This document shows positions 1 through 6,062 of a stretch of DNA of 6,950 nt, in pieces (the first letter of the stretch is position 1; the number at the start of each line of letters is the position of its first letter). The stretch comes from an uncultured Salinimicrobium sp. (GTDB lineage Bacteria > Bacteroidota > Bacteroidia > Flavobacteriales > Flavobacteriaceae): NCBI GenBank assembly GCA_946887025.1, contig CAMPJY010000130.1:1-6950 (forward strand). The letters are read 5' to 3'. Below the pieces are notes generated by a model. That model made no database searches. It saw only the letters and a list, made by a program, of their open reading frames with translations, and was not told the DNA's origin. A program made the position numbers and the translations under genes.

Positions 1-712
1 TTCCGGCATTGGAGGAAGTAAGAGATTCATCCTCCTCATTTTCGTCGATCTCAGGTAAGCCCGATTTGTAAACCCAAAATGCGAGGGCCAGCAGCACAAT
101 AACAATTCCAATATATGGCGGAATTACCCTTAGGGCCATTTCATCCAATTCGGCATTCATTTCGGCAGGAGAAAGATTAGCAATCTCCGCCCTCAGGGCA
201 TCCGCCTTATCCAGCTGAAGAAAGATCCCAATAATAATAGGTGCAGCAGCTCCAGCCATTTTGTTGCAGATCCCCATAATGCTGATTCGTTTTGCCGCAC
301 TTTCAGGAGGCCCAACTATGGTAATGTAAGGGTTGGAGGCCGTCTGAAGAATGGCCAGTCCGGATCCGATGATGAACAATCCCAGAAGGAACAGGATATA
401 GGTCCGTGACATGGCTGCGGGAATAAATAAGAGCGCACCCACCGCCATGACGATCAGGGCTACGGACATTCCGTTCTTGAACCCGAAATAACTTAAGGTT
501 TTTGTGGACACCGGGGCCATTACCACATAGGCAATATAAAAGGCGAAGGTGACGAAATACGACTGGAAGGTCGTCAGCTCACAGGCGATTTCCAGGTAGG
601 GAATCAGGAGGGAGTTCAGCCAGGTGACGAACCCGAAAATAAAGAATAAGGCACCGATAATGATAATGGATCGATTGGTGCTGGAGGAGTTAACGCTGGT
701 TTTGTTTGACAT
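1..712 (-). CDS. Sugar MFS transporter, FucP/GluP family (N-terminal half, cut by window edge)
   Basis: Inner-membrane carrier of the major facilitator superfamily, in the branch that holds E. coli fucose permease FucP and Brucella glucose/galactose GluP; it probably imports a hexose-type sugar. Translating the minus strand from the ATG at 712-710 gives 237 residues, open to the edge; family members are about 400-440 aa. Visible signs are TM1 about 16-40 with FGFVTWLNSLLIPYLE (26-41), TM2 about 51-70, TM3 and TM4 about 82-125, the family signature QTASNPYITIVGPPESAAKR (123-142), TM5 about 146-165 ending IGIF, and TM6 about 199-216. The acidic tail EIDENEEDE (221-229) would be the central cytoplasmic loop. 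The ATG lies 21 bases after the ROK kinase stop, with no Shine-Dalgarno, so the two are probably cotranscribed and the kinase would phosphorylate the imported sugar. Serine 34 and glutamine 123 occupy the places of FucP Asp46 and Glu135. The exact sugar cannot be read from the sequence. Confidence 0.9.
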   Translation of the reverse strand, partial: MSNKTSVNSSSTNRSIIIIGALFFIFGFVTWLNSLLIPYLEIACELTTFQSYFVTFAFYIAYVVMAPVSTKTLSYFGFKNGMSVALIVMAVGALLFIPAAMSRTYILFLLGLFIIGSGLAILQTASNPYITIVGPPESAAKRISIMGICNKMAGAAAPIIIGIFLQLDKADALRAEIANLSPAEMNAELDEMALRVIPPYIGIVIVLLALAFWVYKSGLPEIDENEEDESLTSSNAG

Positions 713-733
713 GTTCTGTTCTGTATAGGGGGG

Positions 734-1600
734 TTAATTCAAAATGATTTCTTGTACTCGAACCGGACTGAACAATGCGGCAGCTCCCAGCAGGGAAGAC
801 TTTTCCAATTCAGACGGTGCAATAATAAGTCGTTCGTTGATCCTCTTGAAGGAAATGGCATTCAGTTTATTTCTGAGAGAGGCTTCAAAAAATTTATAGG
901 ATCTGCTCACCGAACCTCCTAGAAAGATGGCTTGAGGGGAAAGTACCCCTATCATTATCTTCAGGGCATTTGCAAGGTGTTCCCCGTATTCTTCGAAAAT
1001 CTCCAGCGCTTTTGGGTCTCCTGCCTCGGCCAGGCTATATGCCTCAGCCCCGGAAAGCTTATACTGCCGCCTGAAGAATTTTCCGCTGCAATAGTCTTCT
1101 ATACAGCCATCGAGATAAGGAAGATCTCCCAGTTCCCCGGCGCCGGAAAGGCTGCCTGAATAGAGTATCCCGTCGATTACGATTCCGGTGCCGAACCCAC
1201 TGCCGAGGGTTACACCTACAAGGTTTTTAAAAGCCACCCCTTTTCCAAAAGCGCTTTCTCCCAGTGCAAAAACATTGGCATCGTTGGTCATTCTTACCGG
1301 TTTTCCAAAATAAGCCTCCAAATCCTTTTTGAGGTGTACCTCTTTCCAGGAAGGAATGTTCCAAAGATCATAAATAATTCCTTTGGTTTCATCAACCAGT
1401 CCCGGAACTCCTATTCCAATTCCTGAGAAATCAGTTCCTGCCAGCTTTTCAATTTCATGAATCAGTTGCTGAATAATATCTTCTTTGGCCGCCTGTGCCG
1501 CCGTCGTGTAAAGAACTTCCTTAATTACCTCTGAATCCCTGATAATCCCAATATGGGTTTTGGTGGCACCAATGTCGATCCCCACTATATTTTCACTCAT
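734..1600 (-). CDS. ROK-family sugar kinase (glucokinase/fructokinase-like)
   Basis: Cytoplasmic ATP-dependent kinase of the ROK (repressor, ORF, kinase) family, 288 aa, near the usual 290-320. It should phosphorylate a hexose or amino sugar. The phosphate-1 loop is DIGATKTHIGI (9-19). IGIGVPGLVD is at 61-70, the catalytic Asp is in NDAN (D107), the phosphate-2 loop is GVTLGSGFGTGIVIDG (129-144), and the adenosine-side motif is IFLGGSVSR (225-233). There is no N-terminal helix-turn-helix, so this is a kinase rather than a Mlc/NagC-type repressor. The usual zinc motif after GEIGH (CxCGxxGCxE) is absent: here GELGDLPYLDGCIEDYCSG (155-173) has Asp in place of the His and only two separated cysteines. 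The ATG at 1600-1598 begins MSENIVGIDIG, directly ahead of the phosphate loop, which fits the family start. It is first in a two-gene unit with the sugar transporter. Family is near certain; substrate is open. Confidence 0.93.
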   Translation of the reverse strand: MSENIVGIDIGATKTHIGIIRDSEVIKEVLYTTAAQAAKEDIIQQLIHEIEKLAGTDFSGIGIGVPGLVDETKGIIYDLWNIPSWKEVHLKKDLEAYFGKPVRMTNDANVFALGESAFGKGVAFKNLVGVTLGSGFGTGIVIDGILYSGSLSGAGELGDLPYLDGCIEDYCSGKFFRRQYKLSGAEAYSLAEAGDPKALEIFEEYGEHLANALKIMIGVLSPQAIFLGGSVSRSYKFFEASLRNKLNAISFKRINERLIIAPSELEKSSLLGAAALFSPVRVQEIILN

Positions 1601-1645
1601 GTGTATCTTGTCTTCTACTGATCCGCCAATCCTTTCAAGGAGGTC

Positions 1646-1670
1646 AAAATGAATTGCGAATGCTCATTTT
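1646..1670. promoter_or_regulatory. Short inverted repeat in the leader of the ROK kinase unit (possible operator)
   Basis: AAAATGA (1646-1652) and TCATTTT (1664-1670) form a perfect 7-bp inverted repeat with an 11-base spacer. It lies between the candidate minus-strand promoter (1687-1718) and the ROK start at 1600, where a repressor site or leader hairpin would sit. The arms are AT-rich and short, so chance is a real alternative. No regulator gene lies next to it in this window. Confidence 0.2.
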
Positions 1671-1686
1671 CAAATTCCTAGTGCTA

Positions 1687-1718
1687 CAAAGTAGGTTTCT
1701 TTTTTTTTATTACACAAA
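1687..1718 (-). promoter_or_regulatory. Candidate Bacteroidota-type promoter for the kinase-transporter unit
   Basis: Read on the minus strand, TTTG (1718-1715) is followed after 21 bases by TACTTTG (1693-1687). Bacteroidota housekeeping promoters use TTTG near -33 and TAnnTTTG near -7 with about 19-21 bases between them. The downstream box is therefore one base short of consensus, though the spacing is right. Transcription would start around 1680, leaving a leader of about 80 bases before the ROK ATG. It is the best minus-strand candidate I found in 1601-1894, but not a strong match. Confidence 0.35.
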
Positions 1719-1808
1719 TACTTTTATGATTTTTTTAGGATAAGAAAATAAAAATTGAGAAAATTTAGTTAAAGGTGAATAATCTAATCCCTCAGGGGGT
1801 ACTGATAA

Positions 1809-1844
1809 TTTGTTTTACAGTAGCCCCAAATAAACCTATATTTG
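1809..1844 (+). promoter_or_regulatory. Candidate Bacteroidota promoter for lepA
   Basis: TATATTTG (1837-1844) matches the Bacteroidota -7 consensus TAnnTTTG exactly. A TTTG box lies upstream at 1809-1812, 24 bases away, slightly more than the usual 19-21; the T-rich stretch just after it (1813-1816) would give 20. Transcription would start near 1850, about 45 bases ahead of the lepA ATG. The region upstream (1690-1790) is strongly AT-rich, as expected for a promoter. No Shine-Dalgarno precedes lepA (about 1870-1894), which is normal for the phylum. Confidence 0.6.
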
Positions 1845-1894
1845 TAAACTTAATTGAAGCGGAAATTTTTCACAACCCGCTATGAAATAGACAC

Positions 1895-3691
1895 ATGAAG
1901 CACATACGCAACTTTTGTATAATCGCACATATTGACCACGGAAAAAGTACCCTGGCTGACAGACTCCTGGATTTTACCGGCACGGTAACCGAACGTGAAA
2001 AGCAGGAACAACTTCTGGACAGTATGGACCTGGAACGGGAACGCGGCATTACCATCAAGAGCCACGCAATTCAGATGGATTATACTTATAAAGGGGAACA
2101 ATATACGCTGAACCTGATCGACACCCCCGGACACGTGGATTTCTCCTACGAGGTATCCCGCTCCATTGCGGCCTGTGAAGGCGCTTTACTGGTGGTCGAT
2201 GCTGCTCAAAGCATTCAGGCACAGACCATTTCCAACCTCTACCTCGCCCTGGATAATGACCTGGAGATCATTCCCGTCCTGAACAAAGTGGATCTTCCTA
2301 GCGCCAATCCTGAGGAAGTTACTGATGACATTGTGGACCTGCTGGGCTGCGACCCGGACGAGGTGATTCCCGCAAGTGCCAAGACAGGAATTGGGATCGA
2401 AGAGATCCTTTCCGCCATTATTGAACGTATCCCTCCCCCGTCAGGGAAAGTGGATGCTCCGTTACGAGCCCTGATCTTTGATTCTGTGTACAATCCTTTC
2501 CGCGGAGTGGAGACCTACTTCCGGGTCATAAATGGTTCTATTAAAAAGGGCCAGAACATAAAATTTGTCGCTACCAATAAGAATTATTTCGCCGATGAAG
2601 TAGGGACCCTGAGGCTGAAACAATTTCCCCGACAGGAGATCAAAACCGGGGATGTGGGCTACCTCATCACCGGAATCAAGGAGGCCAAGGAAGTAAAGGT
2701 GGGAGACACCATCACCGATGCTAAGAATCCTACCACCGAAGCTGTACCCGGATTTGAGGATGTGAAGCCCATGGTATTTGCAGGGATTTATCCTGTGGAT
2801 ACTGAAGATTATGAGGATCTGCGCGCTTCCATGGAAAAACTGCAGCTCAATGATGCCTCCCTGGTATTCACCCCCGAAAGTTCCGCAGCACTTGGCTTCG
2901 GCTTCCGCTGTGGTTTCCTGGGAATGCTGCACCTGGAGATCATTCAGGAACGCCTGGAGCGCGAATTCGATATGACGGTTATTACCACCGTTCCCAACGT
3001 TTCCTACCACGCCTATACCCACAAGAATCGCGACCAGGTGATCCTGGTCAATAACCCATCCGACCTGCCGGACCCATCAAGTCTGGACCGGGTGGAGGAA
3101 CCTTTTATCAAGGCCACCATCATTACCAAATCTGATTTTGTAGGTCCCGTGATGTCCCTCTGTATCGAGAAAAGAGGCCAGATCACCAACCAGACCTACC
3201 TTACTACCGACCGGGTGGAACTTTCTTTTGACATGCCGCTTGCAGAGATTGTATTTGATTTCTACGACCGCCTGAAAACAATTTCCAAAGGATACGCTTC
3301 TTTTGACTATTCCCCTATCGGAATGCGGGCCTCAAAGCTCGTGAAGGTGGACGTGCTGCTTAACGCCAACGTGGTAGATGCGCTTTCGGCCCTGTTACAC
3401 GCCGACAACGCTTATGACATAGGAAAGAAGATGTGTGAGAAGCTGAAGGAGCTCATCCCAAGACAGCAGTTCGACATTCCTATCCAGGCCGCAATCGGGG
3501 CCAAGATCATCGCCAGGGAGACCGTAAAAGCCCTCAGGAAGGATGTTACCGCCAAATGTTATGGAGGGGATATTTCGAGAAAGAGAAAGCTGCTGGAGAA
3601 GCAGAAGAAAGGTAAAAAGCGTATGCGCCAGGTAGGAAATGTGGAGATCCCGCAGGAGGCCTTTATGGCTGTACTGAAGCTGAATGATTAA
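1895..3691 (+). CDS. lepA: Translation factor LepA (elongation factor 4), ribosome-associated GTPase
   Basis: LepA/EF4 is a GTPase related to EF-G that binds the ribosome and acts on stalled or mistranslocated complexes, also affecting 30S assembly. The 598-aa length is standard for the family and the gene looks intact. The G domain shows G1 AHIDHGKST (11-19), the switch I region RERGITIK (48-55), G3 DTPGH (76-80), G4 NKVD (130-133) and G5 SAK (161-163). A beta-barrel domain II follows at about 190-280. An EF-G III-like domain contains the conserved [11 protein letters not shown] (336-346), then comes an EF-G V-like domain at about 400-480. The LepA-specific C-terminal domain ends in the basic segment [18 protein letters not shown] (562-579) and [14 protein letters not shown]. 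The start [19 protein letters not shown] fits the family start; the only nearby upstream ATG (1881) meets a stop after two codons. It faces divergent kinase genes and a convergent antiporter, so it is probably monocistronic. Confidence 0.99.
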   Translation: MKHIRNFCIIAHIDHGKSTLADRLLDFTGTVTEREKQEQLLDSMDLERERGITIKSHAIQMDYTYKGEQYTLNLIDTPGHVDFSYEVSRSIAACEGALLVVDAAQSIQAQTISNLYLALDNDLEIIPVLNKVDLPSANPEEVTDDIVDLLGCDPDEVIPASAKTGIGIEEILSAIIERIPPPSGKVDAPLRALIFDSVYNPFRGVETYFRVINGSIKKGQNIKFVATNKNYFADEVGTLRLKQFPRQEIKTGDVGYLITGIKEAKEVKVGDTITDAKNPTTEAVPGFEDVKPMVFAGIYPVDTEDYEDLRASMEKLQLNDASLVFTPESSAALGFGFRCGFLGMLHLEIIQERLEREFDMTVITTVPNVSYHAYTHKNRDQVILVNNPSDLPDPSSLDRVEEPFIKATIITKSDFVGPVMSLCIEKRGQITNQTYLTTDRVELSFDMPLAEIVFDFYDRLKTISKGYASFDYSPIGMRASKLVKVDVLLNANVVDALSALLHADNAYDIGKKMCEKLKELIPRQQFDIPIQAAIGAKIIARETVKALRKDVTAKCYGGDISRKRKLLEKQKKGKKRMRQVGNVEIPQEAFMAVLKLND

Positions 3692-3704
3692 TCAAGAGGG
3701 TTAG

Positions 3705-3755
3705 TAGCCACGAATTCACGAATATATATATAATTAATTCGTGGATTCGTGGCTA
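3705..3755. terminator. Convergent intergenic hairpin, probable bidirectional terminator, with nested CACGAAT repeats
   Basis: A 19-base arm at 3705-3723 (begins TAGCCACGAATTC) and its reverse complement at 3737-3755 differ at one position, around a 13-base all-A/T loop (3724-3736). The hairpin starts 14 bases after the lepA stop and lies 15 bases beyond the antiporter stop on the other strand, so it sits centrally between convergent genes and could end transcription both ways. Neither side has a clear T-run after the stem, so it is not a textbook intrinsic terminator. Each arm carries two CACGAAT heptamers 8 bases apart, giving four copies in all. That makes a dispersed palindromic repeat (REP-like) a live alternative. 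Confidence 0.6.
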
Positions 3756-3769
3756 AAATCAGTCCCGGA

Positions 3770-5635
3770 TCATCCTATAACTGTATTCACCTCTATTTCC
3801 GTTCCCCCAAGTTTGGGAAGGTCAATGGATTTCCCCATATACACTAGCTGGTCCCCTTCTTCAACCTCCACGGTTGAATTTTCCAGAGGAATAATTTCAA
3901 TGCTCCCTTCCTTGTGCTTAATAAACAACGGAATATTTCCGGACTCCTTTAAAAATATCTCCAGTAGATCCTGATAATGATCCTGTGATTTCAGGCGCAC
4001 CTCCTTTATGGAAGGATAATTTCTGGAAACCTCAGCAAGACTGATATAGTCATCGCTCGGAGAGAACAAACCTTCTGCAGGTCGGTTCCCCGCTTCTTCC
4101 ATTTCCTCCAGTGAAATGAGCCGGAAAGATCCATTTTCCCCATATTGTTTTCCGAATTTGTGTATGGCCGTCCTGTTGATATCGCTGTTCCCCGTCAGGG
4201 CCAGCAGGTAGCCCATGTCATTCAGTTCAATATTATTCTGTAACTCATCAGAAAATATACTCTCCTCGATGGCCTCCAGCCCCATCTCCCGGGCTACCTG
4301 TATATTGTCCGGATTACTGTCTATCAGCACCACATGTCTGTCATTTTTCTTCAGATAGGCGGCTATCAATCGGGAGGCCGAGGAAGCCCCAATTATAAGG
4401 ATCCCCTTCGAATCCTTCAGAAACACTCCCAGCAGATGCGCGATCCAGCGGGCAGTGGTCGCATTCAGAATTACAGTTCCCAATACGATCATGAACACCA
4501 GGGGGGTGATATATTCCGCGCCCGCAATATTCAGCCTTTCCAGTTCCAGTCCCAGTAAGGACGCGATCCCCGCAGCCACGATTCCCCGGGGGCCCACCCA
4601 GCTGACAAACAATTTTTCTTTGACCGTCAGGCCTGAGCCTATGGAACTGAGGAATACCCCCAGGGGCCTTAGCCCAAAAACCACCACTACAAACAGCAAC
4701 AGGGCTTCCTGGTTGAAAACCAGCAGCATTTCTTCCAGCTGAATATTAGCCGCAAGAAGAATGAATAGAATGGACACCAGCAGGATGCTCAGGGATTCCT
4801 TGAAGTAATGCAGTTCTTTCAGATTTGGAAGGTCGATGTTCCCCATTACCATTCCCATCACCACCACGGCCAGAAGGCCGCTCTCATGGGCAAAAGTATC
4901 GGCCAGTACAAAGACCCCGATCACGGTCGCCAGTGTAACTACATTCAGTAAATAATGAGGAATGACCTCTTTTTTTATTGCCAGGACAAGGGCATGCGCA
5001 AAGGCAAAGCCAAAGGTGAAACCGAAAAGCAGGATCTTTCCAAATTCAATTAAGGCGGTAGTGGTAAAAGAATTGGCATCCTCAATCCGTATAAATTCAA
5101 AAACCAGAACTGCCACCAAAGCCCCGATGGGATCTATTAGAATCCCTTCCCACCTGAGAATGGAGGATAAGTCCTTCTTCAGCGGAATATGCCGCAGAAT
5201 AGGAGCGATGACCGTGGGCCCCGTGACAATGACCAGAGAGGCGAAAAGAAAGGAGATCTGCCAGGTAAGGCCGAAAATGAAGTGGGCAGCCAGTCCGGCC
5301 CCCACAAAAGTAATAACAACAGCGACCGAAATAAGTTTCAGGATCACGGGTCCTATATTGAGGACATCATTCCGCCTCAGGGTAAGGCCGCCTTCAAAAA
5401 GTATAACGGCAATGGCCAGGGAAACAAAATAGAACAGGCTTCCTCCGGGAAACAATCCCTCCTCCCCGTTCCATATGGGTTCCAGCCACTTGGTCCCGTC
5501 TGCCGAGAGCAGGGTGGAAACAGGGCCTACAAAAAGGCCAATCAATATAAGGGGCAAAATCGCCGGGATCTTTAATTTCCAGGCCACCCATTGGGCAAGT
5601 ATACCCAGGATGACTATTCCTGCTAATTCTAACAT
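3770..5635 (-). CDS. CPA1/NhaP-type cation:proton antiporter with C-terminal RCK (TrkA-N) domain
   Basis: Inner-membrane Na+ or K+/H+ exchanger, 621 aa, for pH and cation homeostasis. The membrane part is about residues 1-405 with some 12 hydrophobic segments. Family motifs are FEGGLTL (80-86), TGPTVIAPIL (138-147), the ion-site helix EGILIDPIGA (163-172) with the conserved Asp168, HESGLLAVVVMGMVMGN (250-266) and GPRGIVAAG with Arg350 (348-356). A Rossmann RCK_N domain follows: GILIIGASSASRLIA (411-425) and VVLIDSN with Asp439 at the end of strand 2. A weaker TrkA_C-like segment (about 543-603) ends VEEGDQLVYMGKS. The tail probably lets a cytosolic nucleotide gate transport. The ion site reads I-D-P rather than the N-D typical of NhaP, and the glycine loop is degenerate (GASSAS for GxGxxG). 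The ATG at 5635-5633 starts MLELAGIVILGILAQW, directly entering TM1 as expected; no Shine-Dalgarno is seen. Transport ion cannot be assigned from sequence. Confidence 0.93.
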   Translation of the reverse strand: MLELAGIVILGILAQWVAWKLKIPAILPLILIGLFVGPVSTLLSADGTKWLEPIWNGEEGLFPGGSLFYFVSLAIAVILFEGGLTLRRNDVLNIGPVILKLISVAVVITFVGAGLAAHFIFGLTWQISFLFASLVIVTGPTVIAPILRHIPLKKDLSSILRWEGILIDPIGALVAVLVFEFIRIEDANSFTTTALIEFGKILLFGFTFGFAFAHALVLAIKKEVIPHYLLNVVTLATVIGVFVLADTFAHESGLLAVVVMGMVMGNIDLPNLKELHYFKESLSILLVSILFILLAANIQLEEMLLVFNQEALLLFVVVVFGLRPLGVFLSSIGSGLTVKEKLFVSWVGPRGIVAAGIASLLGLELERLNIAGAEYITPLVFMIVLGTVILNATTARWIAHLLGVFLKDSKGILIIGASSASRLIAAYLKKNDRHVVLIDSNPDNIQVAREMGLEAIEESIFSDELQNNIELNDMGYLLALTGNSDINRTAIHKFGKQYGENGSFRLISLEEMEEAGNRPAEGLFSPSDDYISLAEVSRNYPSIKEVRLKSQDHYQDLLEIFLKESGNIPLFIKHKEGSIEIIPLENSTVEVEEGDQLVYMGKSIDLPKLGGTEIEVNTVIG

Positions 5636-5879
5636 TTAAGCTTTTGTTGCTATAATACTAAAAAATGAAGAAATATCAGAGATTTTTTTAGGGTTCCTGT
5701 TGCTCAAGTACTCTTCCCATAGTAAAAGATTTCGCTTCTCCGGAGGTAGAGGAGGGGGAATCAGGTTTTCTACAAAGAGGTGCCTCCTCTGGAGGTAAAA
5801 CAGTCGTGAAAGAGGGACATCCTGACACAAGGTGCGCAACAGCTACTTGAATAGTCTACTCAGCGATAGGTCAACACTA
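5636..5879. other. Intergenic leader region upstream of the RCK antiporter, no convincing gene
   Basis: This is the left part of a 427-base gap between two minus-strand genes. I see no convincing gene and no TAnnTTTG promoter on the minus strand. Two local structures are visible. First, CTAAAAAAT (5658-5666) and ATTTTTTTAG (5682-5691) make a weak A/T hairpin about 25 bases ahead of the antiporter start. Second, 5735-5796 is rich in GGAGG, with CCTCC-TCT-GGAGG (5783-5795) as a perfect small hairpin. A 67-codon minus-strand frame across 5636-5839 has no recognisable motif and is not called. Confidence 0.5.
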
Positions 5880-6007
5880 TACCAACTCCCATATAAACAG
5901 GGTATAAACAGCCACCAAACAGCCCCTATACGGCCTTTTTTACCGCAAAATGCCTGTCTACCCCCTGTTTATGGGCCGTTTAGGGGCTGTTTATATGGGA
6001 GTTGGTA
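5880..6007. repeat. 128-bp near-palindrome with 21-bp perfect arms and paired arrays of 11-bp units (MITE-like or regulatory)
   Basis: The outer arms 5880-5900 (begins TACCAACTCCCATATAA) and 5987-6007 are perfect reverse complements over 21 bases, centred at 5943.5. Inside, four 11-bp units lie on each side in mirror orientation. Read on the plus strand the right array is CTGTCTACCCC (5954), CTGTTTATGGG (5965), CCGTTTAGGGG (5976) and CTGTTTATATG (5987). On the minus strand the left array is CCGTATAGGGG (5933-5923), CTGTTTGGTGG (5922-5912), CTGTTTATACC (5911-5901) and CTGTTTATATG (5900-5890). The centre, 5934-5953, contains a run of six T. TA dinucleotides bound the arms. It begins 55 bases beyond the stop of the right-hand antiporter. 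No frame reads through it convincingly. It may be a small non-autonomous transposon, a phased protein-binding array or a structured 3' RNA. Confidence 0.8.
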
Positions 6008-6022
6008 GGGCGTTATTATAGT

Positions 6023-6040
6023 GCCAATAGACAATTGGGC
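6023..6040 (-). terminator. Weak hairpin just beyond the CPA2 antiporter stop
   Basis: CCAAT (6024-6028) and ATTGG (6034-6038) pair around a 5-base loop, and flanking G6023 and C6040 could extend the stem past one bulged base. On the minus strand it follows the antiporter stop by about 23 bases. The stem is short and no T-run follows it in that direction, so a terminator role is only a possibility; the large palindrome further along (6007 to 5880) is a stronger transcript-ending structure. Confidence 0.15.
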
Positions 6041-6062
6041 TTGGAGTCTGACCTTGACTTCC

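Noticed and set aside
1800..1822. TACTG and CAGTA inverted repeat over the lepA -33 region as an operator
   Set aside because: Only 5-bp arms with a 13-base spacer; too likely by chance in AT-rich DNA.
2462..3022. 186-codon minus-strand frame inside lepA
   Set aside because: Fully within lepA, which has all family motifs across this stretch; antisense shadow.
4962..5432. 156-codon plus-strand frame opposite the RCK antiporter
   Set aside because: It lies wholly inside a well-supported antiporter gene on the other strand; its Arg/Lys/Ser/Thr-rich product is the usual antisense reading of hydrophobic codons.
5636..5839. 67-codon minus-strand frame ending directly before the antiporter ATG
   Set aside because: Its stop abuts the antiporter start, which looks operon-like, but the product has no recognisable motif, is rich in Pro, Leu and Arg from the GGAGG-type composition, and overlaps hairpins. 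Treated as intergenic.
5880..6007. CRISPR array
   Set aside because: The repeats are 11 bp with no spacers and are arranged in mirror orientation; no cas genes are present.
5880..6007. Canonical intrinsic terminator of the CPA2 antiporter
   Set aside because: No T-run follows the stem on the minus strand and the loop is long; it may still stop transcription, but it does not fit the standard form.
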